DNA from: Ceratothoa steindachneri
Lineage: Eukaryota; Arthropoda; Malacostraca; Isopoda; Cymothoidae
Length of the DNA stretch: 64,000 nt
Assembly: GCA_963969495.1 (NCBI GenBank)
Contig: OZ018323.1
Span: 78,757,685-78,821,684 of the forward strand
Direction: 5' to 3'
The first letter of the stretch is position 1; each line of letters opens with the position of its first letter. The notes beneath the pieces were generated by a model, which saw nothing but the letters and a program-made list of their open reading frames with translations, had not been told where the DNA came from and ran no database searches. Of this stretch, positions 1-11,465 are shown piece by piece. Position numbers and translations under genes: made by a program.

Positions 1-3000
1 GGGTTCCTGAAGGGACCTTCGTTTACTGGTAAGGGATGTTGAGTCATCTTCCCTGGAAATAAATATCTCGAAGTTTGGAAATCTATAATTAGCACATAAC
101 AACAACAATCTGTATCTGGGGCCACAAAGTTGTTCGCTCATAACTAACGGTTATTCACGTGTGGGCGTAAGTCCACCCTGCTGCTGCCCACCATATCCCT
201 TACTTCTAGCGTCTCCAAAAAAGGTCCCTCTGGTTTATAATTTTACTTCGCGTATCTTCGTGTCACTACTGCATTTACAAACTCTTCTTTCTTCAAGAAC
301 CTTCGCAAGGTCGATGACTCCACGAAATTAACTTTAGTTCTTGTATCAATACAGAAATGAATTGCCTCCCCGAAAGCGATGAATAATACTCATTAGATGC
401 GGTAACTTTACGTAAGAGGTTACCAACTCCCATAACTTTACTCCACATGTTAACAATAACCCGCATAAATCGTAAATCATGTACGTACAGATCTCTTATC
501 CTACTCCGCCTATATACGTTTTTTTTCTGCTAGTCAACTTCACATAGTGATATTATTGAGGTGAGTTGAACTTTATAGTATCTATGCCTATCGAAATTAC
601 GGTTCTCTTAGACTTGGATCCTTTCGCCATAAGAGGAATGAGTATCTCTTTTTATTATTTCTTGAGTTCTTTATATCGCGAGTGTTCCTCAGGGAGGGAC
701 GCGATTATTGTAAGCACCCCGCGCCTTTGTCCCAACTCCCTTTCTTCCGCTCTCTTTCGTACATTTTTTCGCGCTATTCATTCTATCTTTTCTTCCCGAC
801 TCTGTACTGAGGGCAGCATTCCTGGAAATGTGTGGTAGGAGGGAGGAGATGCATAGGAAGCCGAAGGGGGCCCTAATCAGAATGTCTGTTTTCCTATAAG
901 TATTTAAGGTTCATGTTTGTGCTAGCACCAGTTCTTTTCTCAATATCGTTCTTGTCTTCTTTTTTTCATGCTCCCTCTTCGTTCCTACATGGCTTGTTAG
1001 TGAAATTCACTTTCTATTCTCCTCTGAAGTGGCCTAATTGTGGCTGAATCCCCTCAGCGAGCTGCCGAGCTGCTCCCATCATCTAAAGACTTAACGGAGG
1101 CTGTTAACGATCTTGGACAAGGTCATATAAATTCACGAGACTCCCGGCCTCTTCGTTTCTTGGTCGGTGACCAGGCTCGCGTGATTCATCCCATCCCAAA
1201 GAATGCAAGTTGATGACGCGTTTGCCCAATTTTGACTCATTGAATCAACGGAAGTATTGTTTCCCCCTCGAGGTTTAAGCTTGATTCATTTCACCCATTA
1301 ACCCTCCCTCATACGCAATATTCGCCCATTCCCCCGATTTTTTTTCCCTCTCGAACTTTTAGCCCAATGCCAACGATGACGGTTCGCTCAGAAAAAAAAT
1401 TAAGGAGAAATCCGTAAAGTGGTGAAGCTACAGTCCGGCTGGGTGATCAAATCGCGGCTGTTTTACCCCCGATGCTCCTCCCCCCTTGCATCCCGCTGCA
1501 GGCTAGACTAGGAAAAAGAGGTGCTAGAAGAGGGAGATGGTGGGAGTATAATAGGTCCCTAACCTGAGTCAAGAAGGAGGTAATGAGCTCTAACCACGGA
1601 TGGGTGGGTGGAAGGTGGTCGGGCGACTAGCTGATTGAACGCCACTTATGTCTTTAGTGAGATTATTTTGGGTCACTGTGAGTGGCCCAAAGAAGCGAAT
1701 CGTTGCCCAGCTTCCTTCATCTACCGGTGCTGTAGCCTGCTCATGTGTACTCAGGAATCTGTGCGGAGTACACTGATTGGAAGCTTGCATACCTTCTCAT
1801 GTTTAAGGGTTGAATGCGATGGAAGTGACAGGGCTCTAAAAGGCCCGTTATTACAGTAGCAGACTTAAAATGTGTTAGGACTAATATAAGGAGGTGTTTA
1901 CCATGGCTGGTTTGCACAGCTCACACTCGTTATAAAAAATTATCGCTTGCACTTGCGTTTGAACACCTGTGTTTACTGCATCTGGCCATTGCTGTATGTA
2001 GTAGTCTTACCAAAAACTAGACACCATTCACTGTGACATCTAAAAGTTTGGAGTAGGATCTTAATGAATAAGTTCTGAACCATTAAGTTTTGATCATGTT
2101 GCTATTTTTTTTCGACTTGTCCTCGAAACTCTCTAACTTTGTTGGAAGAGTTTTTAAGGAGTTCATGTCCGGAGACAGAAACTCTCTTGATATAATTTTG
2201 CTTTGTAACCTCTTTTTTTTGGGTACATTATTTTCACTTTCTGTAAGCTAGTTGTAGGAGAATAGCATATGCACCCACATTTCCCCACCTCCCTTCCGGG
2301 CGGGCCGGTTATCAAACCTTTCCCTTCCGGCCCGATATCTGATGGTCTCCCGCCGGAAGAACCCGCCGACCATTTTAGCTAACCACCGCGTTCCTTCATC
2401 GACTGGTTATCGATAGATGGGAGCCCATCTTGGCTTCCGGTGGTTCCCGGAAGTTTGCAAAGGACGAAATGGAGGAGATAATCAAGCCTCTCTCATCCGA
2501 AGAAGGGCGCTTGATATCAAATCTACTTCCGGAGCCATGTGAACCTCCCGAGTTTTGAGTATAAAATATGAATTCTTTTAACCTTCGGTAGTAGAGCTTG
2601 CACATCGTCTGGCGGGGCAGGAATTGCCATCTATCTCGGTGTTGTGTTAAATCGTCGAAGCACCAAGTCTTCAGAGAGGAGATCGGTCCCAGTTAGGGAG
2701 GCTCCTCTCCCCGTTGGTCTGCAAGTCAGTGCGGACCCAGGCTCGTACTCACGTTTTCAGAGCCGCCGAAGCTACAAACGGCCTCACTCTGCTTCCCTAA
2801 GCGAGAAAACTACATCTCGGCTTTTCTCCCTGACCCTACGCGTCGATAGGTCACTTCGCCCCCCCCCCCCTCACAGAGGCACCCAAGATTCCTTGGAGTT
2901 CACGAGCGAGCGTGGAGCCCTCTTTAACAAGAAGCTCCCGTCACCACCTTCTTCCAGCAGAATCTGACGGAATTGTGGGATGAGGTCGGTCCCTGGAGAA

Positions 3001-3213
3001 CCTACCTAATCGTCTCCATCCCTTATGTCAACACCTTCACTCACCAGCGCCACCCGAACATCAGGTTCCAAGGTAACCCTTCCCTTTTAACATTCCCCAA
3101 CTTCACCGCGAAGCTTACCAATATTACAAGTGTATAAGGATTTCCATAGTGAATAGTTATTTACAAGCCAAGTGAGATATCCGAGATTCACTTATTAATT
3201 TATCTTTCAAAGA

Positions 3214-3217
<4 letters not shown>
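1..3217. other. Upstream non-coding flank, no gene recognised
   Basis: I see no convincing exon or known element here. Two short stretches look like decayed coding sequence. One, about 1036-1212 on the + strand, is open for roughly 55 codons. The other, about 2922-3140 on the + strand, is an open frame with a protein-like composition; it is crossed by a donor-like CAAG/gtaac at about 3074. Neither matches a family I can name. The DOT1L exon at 8685 begins with the third base of a codon, so earlier coding exons must exist, but I could not find them here. They may lie outside the window. Confidence 0.4.

Positions 3218-3274
<57 letters not shown>
3218..3274. repeat. (TA)n microsatellite
   Basis: Uninterrupted TA dinucleotide run of about 57 bases. 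Any open frame across it, reading as alternating Ile and Tyr, is an artefact. Confidence 0.97.
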
Positions 3275-3276
<2 letters not shown>

Positions 3277-3472
3277 TTGTTTAGTGTTCATTAAAACTTT
3301 ATTTTCATATTGTTGTGTATCTAACTTCCTTTGGGGGTCACTTGCTGGCAAAGTTCATTACAATCCCTCCGTAGCCAACCTCTAAGCACTCTGAGTCAAT
3401 AAACCCATTCAGGGCACGAGCCGAACAAAGTTTAAGGAGTAGTACGACGACCCCTCCGCATTCGGGATAATA

Positions 3473-3474
<2 letters not shown>

Positions 3475-3548
<74 letters not shown>
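3475..3548. repeat. (TA)n microsatellite
   Basis: Uninterrupted AT/TA run of about 74 bases. It is followed at once by the 12-bp palindrome CTCCATATGGAG (3549-3560), and the 64-bp inverted repeat arm starts 34 bases after the run ends. Confidence 0.97.
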
Positions 3549-3551
<3 letters not shown>

Positions 3552-3581
3552 CATATGGAGCTCGGCCGTGAAGCCTGCATT

Positions 3582-4409
3582 TAATATTGAGGATAAATCC
3601 CAGAGCCACGAGAAACGGATGTAGCATCTTTTAATTTTTCACTACTGCTCATATGGGGATTAGTTGGCGTACAAGCAAAATATTAAATAGAAAGGAAAAG
3701 TCATCTATTAGGGAACACCATAAGCTGTAAAACTAACATTTCTATTGAGAATTTTAAAGTATTAGCCTTTAACAACAACAAACATTGCCTAAGAACCCTC
3801 GAATCTCTATATATAAAACACTACAAACCTACACTCAATGAAGATTTAAGTGCAATATCATTATTAATTAACTAATTTTAAACTACAGTTTGTTAGTTGG
3901 TTTGCCTTTTAATAAACCAACCGTCAATGTAACCTATTTATACTAGCCCCTTTGTTAAACCTACCATTCACTCTCTAGGATGGATCCGCTTTAGTAAGTA
4001 CCCAAATTTTCCGTTTTTATATTCAATGTTTTTAACTCTTACAGTCTTTACAAAATTAAAAAAAAAAAAGTTTAAATTTATTATCTTTAAATAATGCCAG
4101 GTCAATTTCTCTTAGTTCGTAATTAATTTCTGCAATAATCCTTAAATTTATGAACTAATTTTTGAGTCAGTCTTAAAGCAAATTTAACTGTTGCCAAGTC
4201 ATATTTAATTTAACTTGTAGTACTTTCTACTGATATTCTGTAATTGGTCACCTGTAAAATAATGTCTTGTTGGCCTTTTCAAGTTTTCTTCATACATATT
4301 AACTTTGTAAACTTATTCTAGCCTGAAGATGAAAACTTGTAGTTTTCGAAACGTAGTGAAAAATTAAAAGATGCTACATCCGTTTCTCGTGGCTCTGGGA
4401 TTTATCCTC

Positions 4410-4416
<7 letters not shown>
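3582..4416. mobile_element. MITE-like unit with perfect 64-bp inverted repeats
   Basis: Positions 3582-3645 and 4353-4416 are exact reverse complements over 64 bases. They enclose about 707 bases of AT-rich sequence with no coding potential that I can see. The outer end of the right arm runs directly into a (TA)n tract; the left arm is separated from another (TA)n tract by 34 bases. Two readings fit: a non-autonomous element with long terminal inverted repeats, or two inverted 3' ends of one element family whose tail is (TA)n, as in Penelope-like elements. Perfect identity of the arms suggests a recent origin or ongoing conversion. Just inside the right arm (about 4323-4352) is a motif of the form CTGAAGA, a stem-loop, then GAAAC. 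Confidence 0.6.

Positions 4417-4487
<71 letters not shown>
4415..4487. repeat. (TA)n microsatellite
   Basis: TA run of about 72 bases abutting the right arm of the 64-bp inverted repeat. This is consistent with a microsatellite-like element tail. Confidence 0.97.
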
Positions 4488-4490
<3 letters not shown>

Positions 4491-5877
4491 TCGGGGAAAA
4501 CTCCAACCACCCCTCGGCCTATTCCTCGACATATAGTAGTAAACTTGTCTAATTGGTATAAATCCGAATTCAACAGAAGTAAATGCATTTTATCGGCGTC
4601 TTTAATTTATCTCTTAGCTACAGTTGTTGGTTAAACTGCATTATATGCAGGGTTGGTAAAAGTAACGTTACTATAACAATAACTATCACATTCAAACTGC
4701 ATTGTGCATGCCTCAGGGACACTCCTCATCCACGCCAAGCAGGTGATTGTATCCGATAGACCAATCTAACAGGTTGTTTTATTGGATACAGGCCTTACAG
4801 GCTGATCTAACAGACACTGGTCTTATTTGATTACCGTAGCTCAGGAGACGTCCCACAGGAATGTTCGATGCTATCTTCGAATTCTTTTTTTTTTTTTACT
4901 TGCCTTATTGGATATATCGCTCGACGCTAAGCTAAGTTGATGACAGGGGGGTAATGCTTATGGGGAGGGGCGCCCGTCCACGAAAAGGAACATTTCCTAC
5001 AGAGGAACTTTTTCCTGCCTTACCTGTGTCGCCAAGCTGAGGGATCAGCTCAAACTGTAATCCCTACCTATCTTTGTTTGTTTTCTGTTTCGTGGTGGTT
5101 CTATTTTCTTTAGGAGTTATCAGTGTCTTTGAATAGGTCGTGGGGGGAGTAGTTGAAAATATAAGTTAGTTACCTTTATTAGCTTACCCCGTTTCACCAA
5201 TTTTGTTATCTGCATATTTATCCTCGATCGTCTTGTTCTGTTTTGTTTTTCCGTCTTTTGTCCAGCGCGCGCCGCCATTTTCCTTCTTCACCAGTCAAGA
5301 ACGGACTGGGGGGTGGGGGTGGGGGTGTCGAGGACCGGGGTTGGCGTCTCTGGGATGGGACTTGGAGAGATGGAGTGACACATCGCCGTCCGCGCGAGTG
5401 TGTGCTTTCGTGTGTTCCTTGCTAGTTCGCGTATTGATTATCCGGTTCGCGCACATGTGCACACGTACATGCTTACAAGGCCTGCAGTCTTTTTTTAAGC
5501 GTTTTTGAAGTGTAAGTCACCCATATCTTCGTTTGCTCAAAGGCTGGGTTTTTGTTTTGTTTGTTTTTTTTACTTTTATCCTTAGTTTCTATACTAAATC
5601 TTACTATTTCTTATACATGGATACTTTTTATTTCCTACGCCCCCTCCACAAAGCCGGTAATCCCCATTGATTGCATTCGCTTTCTGATTTAACGTTATTT
5701 TTGTATCCTTTTCCTTGTTTGTCAAGTCGGGTCTGCCCAGTGCCGTTTCTCTCTCGAATGCTCCACAAGTGGACCCGCTCGCGTTTTAGAGCAGACACAT
5801 TTTCAGGAGAATTGCGCCTCCTTCTCGTCCAAATCGTCCACAATTTTGATTTCGGTTCCCCTAATGTCACCACATTG

Positions 5878-5960
<83 letters not shown>

Positions 5961-8684
5961 GTTTGCTGATCATTACATCACCATCACCATTGCCTCTGGT
6001 GCTGCGTTTGGATCAGGCATTTAGATGTGGTTTCCCTCTCGAGCAAGAATTGCGATAGATATTAGATATCAACTAACGAGGGCATTTCCCTATCGAGAAA
6101 AGGGAAAGAAGAGGCCCATTGCAAATACTTCTTCCAATTCGAGCGCTTACTGCGGTATTTGATGGTTCACTCGGTTACCCACGAGTCGAAGATACCTTCG
6201 CTGCTAGGGTGTTTGATTCTCCCAACTCTAAATGAGTTGGGAGAGAGGGGGTCCTTCTTCCCTCCTATCCGGTTGACCCGACCTTTGACATTCCTGTTTA
6301 GGAGTAAAAGTTTATTATATCTTCTGAGTAAATAAATACCCCCGGGGTGGAGGAATGGAATAACGGGGTCGGTGGGGATGGGGGGTAAAGTAGGTTGGAT
6401 TAAAGCTGAGATACGCGGTGGTTAGACTCAACTTATGACCAAGAATATTTGGCTGGTGTGGACTCGGTCCCTGAAGGTTGCTTACTGCTCATTTCCGCAT
6501 TTGCACCCTGGTGGAATTGTGGCTTTTAAGGGAGAGTATGAGGTTCCCAGATTGTTGGGACGGACGAAGAATAGATATCCCTGCACCCTGATTATCCGAG
6601 TTGAGAAACCCACAAATCGCCCACTCCAATTAATCCTTTATGTTTGTTTATCGGTTTATTGTTGGAAGCTCGTCTCCTAGTCCACCATTCCCTTCTCTAT
6701 GGGATACTCCACTTTAACTCGACCACCTTTTCTGGATTTTTCCTGTTACTCCTCTGCTATTCATTCTTTTCAAGTTGTATTTCTCCCCCCCCCTCTATTT
6801 CAAGCGAACAGACTGTGGAGAACGAAACAACGAACCGTGCTTCGTATTGTGGAATGCGTCTTTCGCAATGTAGACGCGCTGTGTACGTGGACTAACGTGT
6901 GTAGTACATTTTTAGCTGCGTTTCGCATAGCTGGTTGGCACCGTGCCAAGTTTATGCGAAAGCAAGAGTCGTTGCCTCTCGAGACGGAAAGAAGAAAATA
7001 CAAAGGGCGAAAACTGGAAGCGGAAGATGCAACTTGATCGGGCTTCGCATAATGGTTGCAAAGGGAGCTTGGGGCGAGGGATTTGGGGAGAGCTGAGCTG
7101 TGGTATTCGCTTACCTGGCCTATCCTTGGCCTTGCCAATGGTATGATATCGCTGGTGAGACCGTCGAAGCGTGCACACATGCTATCCCTCACACATTATT
7201 TCCCCAGGGCCTACTTTTTTTATGCCAGCCTGTTTGTTTTGCAGGATCGCTGAAGCGACCCTCATGATCTTGATCATTTTTGTTGCGCTTACTCTCTTTC
7301 CTATTCTTTTGTTTCCCATCGTTCTTTTCTCATTACTCGCCACGTTTTCATCTCTTTAATTACTTCACCTATTCCAGGCTGCGTATTTCCCCCCGCCAGA
7401 CTTAGTCCTCCCTCGATGGATATTAGTTTTCTCCCCAACTTTTGTTTCCTCGGAAGGTGGCCTTGGAAAATAAATAAGGGAGGGTAGTTCCGGTTTGAGA
7501 TCCCCCCCCCCTACCAATAAGGGAAAAGTGAAAACCTGAGTCACCGTCGCACATTCTTCTCTGTTGCCTCATATTTTTTGAAATCTCCCCGCTGTTAGCA
7601 TTACTACTATTTATTCGTAGTTTCGCGATGCGCCCGCTTACGTTCTCTTACACGCCGAGTAGTCATTAGGGTCATGTACGCTCCGTTCCACACATTTTCA
7701 CATGTCCTGTGAACTTCTCTTTAAAAACATCCCCTCGCTTCTCCAAGTGTGTGGATACTCGAGTTTAGTATCACCAGAAGCGCTCAGTAATCGGCTTACT
7801 TTGTCCTCTTTCAGGGTCCCTTCCCCACACAGTCCAAGGCTCATACCCCTCAGTCGCATGTTAGCACCCCGTCGATGCACGACTGGGGTTCTAGTTTTCT
7901 CCGTCGTCTCCCAAGTTAATTGGGTCCGCAAATATTTTTTCTCCTTTTTGTTGGATCACCTTTTATTGATTTTGATTTATCTTACACTTCCTACACGGAA
8001 AAAATGATGTTGGTGTGTTTTTGTTTTGTCATTTCGGTAAAAGGTCCTACTTGTGTGAGTGAGAGCATCAGTAGGGGGGAGGGGGGCATGTGTTTCCGTT
8101 CTCAGGCATTCTAGGGCGATAGCGGACCCAAAATCGTCTCTGCGGTCAGCATCCTTCAATCTCTTCCGAAATCGGTCAACACAGCACCTCCTCCCATGCA
8201 CGTTTCAAAAGGGCCGAAATTCTCTCTAGAATCACGCCGGTGTTTGCCATATTGTCCATTTATTCATATTTTTCCTCACCACCATTATCACCCATGGTAG
8301 TCCTGGTCCTGGTCCTCTGTGGAGTACGTGCACTAGTTTTTCGGGTTGTGGCATTTCTCAAGCTGTGTTAATATCACCTCTCCTTGTCCAGGTATCTATG
8401 CCCATCTTAGCCTATCTCGTTTTGGGTCTATTTTGAGTTCGGTCAGTTCATAATAGGTATTTTGAAGTTAATTTGATTACACTTAGAATAAATGGGATGG
8501 CGTTAGGCCTCTCTGGCACCCGAATAAGTAAGCTATCCCAGTAGTTACGTTTGAAAGATTGGGTTTCAAACTGAAGGATGTGTCTGCAATCCGAATGAAG
8601 GCTAGGTGAGAGAGAGAGAGGATTTCCCTGATTTGAGGTTTTAAGTTCATCGTCCTAATTTCTCTCCCTTTTCGTCCTCGGCAG
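4488..8684. other. Non-coding stretch upstream of the DOT1L exon
   Basis: Apart from the (TA)n tract at 5880-5959, I recognise no gene, element or conserved coding motif. Open frames here are short and overlap on both strands, as expected by chance. The last bases before 8685 form a pyrimidine-rich tract ending in CAG, the splice acceptor of the following exon. Confidence 0.5.
5880..5959. repeat. (TA)n microsatellite
   Basis: Uninterrupted TA run of about 80 bases. Flanks show no obvious element structure. Confidence 0.97.
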
Positions 8685-8759
8685 ATGGGTATGCGAAGAC
8701 ATCGTCGAGCTGAAGCGAGCAATGGAAGTCAACATCTTGAACGACTTCGATACGCGGAG
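8685..8759 (+). CDS. DOT1L: DOT1L (grappa) internal exon, H3K79 methyltransferase N-terminal region
   Basis: This 75-base exon is bounded by a pyrimidine-rich acceptor ending CAG (8682-8684) and the donor GTGAGT (8760-8765). Reading from 8686 gives WVCEDI, ELK, AME and NDFDTR in order. These align with the segment around residues 43-67 of human DOT1L (WVCEEI, DLKLAMEN, DYDTKS). The exon starts with the last base of an Arg-type codon and ends with two bases (AG) of a codon completed by the exon at 47912. DOT1L methylates histone H3 lysine 79 on nucleosomes; this segment precedes the AdoMet-binding core. The match is short but continues exactly into the next exon, which makes chance unlikely. 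The protein is partial, and upstream and downstream exons were not found. Confidence 0.86.
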
Positions 8760-9186
8760 GTGAGTTTGTTCGGTATTTGTTCCTCCGCAAGTAGGAGCCT
8801 CGTTTAGACTACATCATGTGTGGAGGAGCAACACAACCGTAGGTGCCCTAGTGCGCCAGCTAGTCGCGAACTAGGTTTGGATAACCTGGGCTTTAATCCT
8901 CCGAGGCATCTCCATTTTCCCCACCCCTTCTTTCTGTGCCAAACTCTTCTCAACTATCCGTCTGGGCTGCCAGGCGCAGCATGAGCAACTGTACTTTTGA
9001 TGTTTTTTGGAGGCTTTAATACCTCCCCCTACTCCCAACACCATTAGGATTGCTTAGACAGTATAGTTATAACTATACCACTATAGGCTACTGTCACGAG
9101 AAACTGGGGTCTTCTCTCTCTCTCGGGTTGTCATTTGCACCTTTTAAATTTCCCAGTGTCATTTCATCATTCCTGAGTTCTATCTA

Positions 9187-9342
9187 GTTTTAAGAACCTA
9201 ACGACCTACGTCATGTGTCAGAAGAGATGCTTTGGAACCTCTAATAACATCATCACGGATGAATAGACCAGCCTTATGGAGTCTTTGGCGTTTGAGTGCG
9301 ATTAAAGGGATGAGCTCTTTACGCCCCATTAATCCCTTCTCC
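9187..9342 (+). repeat. Direct repeat, copy 1
   Basis: Shares several aligned blocks with 10140-10306: ATGCTTT, ACCTCTA, GCGTTT, GCGATTAA, TTTACGCCCC and AATMMC-type ends, in the same order and spacing apart from small gaps. About 950 bases separate the two. They may be copies of a SINE, decayed terminal repeats, or an old local duplication. Confidence 0.5.
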
Positions 9343-10139
9343 GCGCGTAATTGGCTGACCAACCCTCTGCGACCCTGACCAACTCTCGGCTTGTCAAATG
9401 ACAGATCTTCAGATTCTAGCCTTCTTGTCGACTAGTGTGACTTAGTAAAGAGTTCTATTCCTACCCACCTCGCTGCTCATTTGGTAGCTACGGACTGATG
9501 GACAACTTTCGCTCTGTATGGGTTGCTCACAGAGTAGCGTTCACCACTCCGTAATGCACCCAGTATTGGAGTCCCTGAAGATCTTAAAATTAGAGTCGAG
9601 ATAGGCCAGCCGTGAGATATAACTCACCACTGTTTATATCTTCACATGGTCCGAAGCTATCTTCAGTTAGAAATGCGCTCATTGTTTTCGAAACGTACTA
9701 TTTTGTGGAAAATAGAGTGAGTGCCTCTCACACCTTCAACTGGTGAAAGGGCTTCTGATTTGCCATCTCTCTCTCTCTCTGGAAACCCGCCCCCAAGTGG
9801 CTTCTCTACTGCGCAGGTGTTCCGCAGTGTCCCCTCTCAGGGGCCCTTCTAAAAATTCCGACGGTGAGGGAGTTTTACAAGGGGCAGACCGAAACACCCA
9901 ATGCCTCGAGGGGGTACATCCATATGCCCCCCTTCCCCGAGGCCCCGCAGTGCGTTACTCTTTGTAGAATTTACATCTGGTACGTAGAAGAGCAGCACGT
10001 CCTACCCGCCCGAGTTTAAGTAGATAAGGTCTGGCTCACTGCGTTGACTTGAACTCTGGCAATGAGTGGGCAAGCTGATGCCCTCCCCTTTTCCCCTTCT
10101 GCACCCACTTTTTTCTAGAACTCGCCGATTATTTCTCTA

Positions 10140-10306
10140 TGTTTAAGGTCATGACCGGCTACCTCATGCCATGTCGGAAGATATGCTTTAGTACCTCTAT
10201 AAATAACGCCCGCAGGTCGCAAGAGACCAGGACTGAGGGGGGTCCTGAGCGTTTTGGGGGGCGATTAATATGAAGAGCGGTTTACGCCCCCAATAACCGC
10301 TTCCAC
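10140..10306 (+). repeat. Direct repeat, copy 2
   Basis: Partner of 9187-9342 with the same block order. A short insertion lies between the ACCTCTA and GCGTTT blocks. Function unknown. Confidence 0.5.
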
Positions 10307-11465
10307 CTCCCTGGGGCTGTTATTGGGTGTATAATGCGGACTGGCTTTACTGTCTTGTTTGATGCCAAGCCAACTAAAAGTCTATGATCCCGTCTCTGGG
10401 TCTGTCACAACAGGTCATCAGGTGTGAAAACCATTCTAACGCATCCAGGCATCGAGACGTAAAAACTCCCAAAACGCGAGGACTTATTGGTCACGTCTTG
10501 CTATTCTCGCTTGGTGGTCAATTTTTCAAAATTTATGATTACATTCCATAAAAAAAACTCGCAATCTTTGTGTTGCGGGGTGAACGAAGAATTCTACAGA
10601 ACCATTCGAACCGGTGCAGGGGCTTGGCTACAACCATTTGTTTGCGGCAAAATGCGCTTCCTTTTTGCCATCTTCGGAGAAGCCCTCGGGCAGCTACAAC
10701 TCTGTGATGGAGGTTCCACCCCCTATGCTTTCCCAAGGCCCCCTCCACGAGTCTAGCTTAGAAGGGACTTCTACCTTCTTTAGCTTTGGTTTCGCGGGGT
10801 TTCGCACTTAGCCACTTCAAATGAGTCGTCGACTCCGGACGACTTTGCCAACTGCGAGTCACCCTCTTCTTTCTCAGGTACCCGCCAAGAATACGGTCAA
10901 GCAGACACCCGCTGCCTCGGTTCCCACCCGCACCCCAATCGGGAGCAGGTTAACCACCTTAGAGGGGTAGGGAGCGGCGTTGTCCCAATGGGCCTTGCCA
11001 CATCACCTTGTCAAGCCAACTTTTTTTGACATTGGGCGCCCAGCCAATCATACTCCGACCGTGAATTGCGAAAGGTTCATGCGATCCTCCACACCGGGCT
11101 CCCCCTTGTGACCAGTACCTTTCGCACATCTCTATTGAGAGCACGCTTCTCGATGTCTTGGAGATGTTACTTGCTCTGCGCCGCACCCAGGGGATTATAC
11201 ACGCTGACCTCAGTAGCCAACGGCCCTCATTGCATCCGTGGCCGATCTTGAGAGTGCCTATGGCGTCTCGAGAGAAGCCAGCCATACCCTATTCTCTTAG
11301 GGTTTATGGGTAAGATGCTTCTTCGATACCTCGAAGTATCTGTTTGTTCGGTGCCACCCTTGGTTCTGCCAGGACACACGCTGGAGGCTACCACCATTGA
11401 CTATTAATTGCTACGCATCTGCTCCCAAAGCTTTTCCAGCGCCGAGAGTATTGCGTTCGATGAGG

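Larger units (their letters stand above)
8760..10654. other. Intron segment before the first LINE copy
   Basis: No gene seen. It holds the diverged direct repeat pair (9187-9342 and 10140-10306) and the 18-bp perfect palindrome GTATAGTTATAACTATAC at 9061-9078, which lies within a larger inverted repeat beginning GACAGTA and ending TACTGTC. Confidence 0.5.

Noticed and set aside
2644..2967. 107-codon + strand frame starting at 2644
   Set aside because: Low-complexity Ser/Pro/Arg composition, no family match, and an alternative frame in the same region looks more protein-like. Probably chance.
3338..3627. Minus-strand frames with long Ile-Tyr runs (also near 4364-4588, 5671-6058, 36229-36472, 48696-49139, 53742-54067)
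   Set aside because: They are translations of (TA)n microsatellites and carry no independent evidence of coding.
6800..7192. 130-codon minus-strand frame
   Set aside because: Several overlapping frames exist on both strands in this stretch, no motif is recognisable and there are no splice or promoter signals. Treated as chance.
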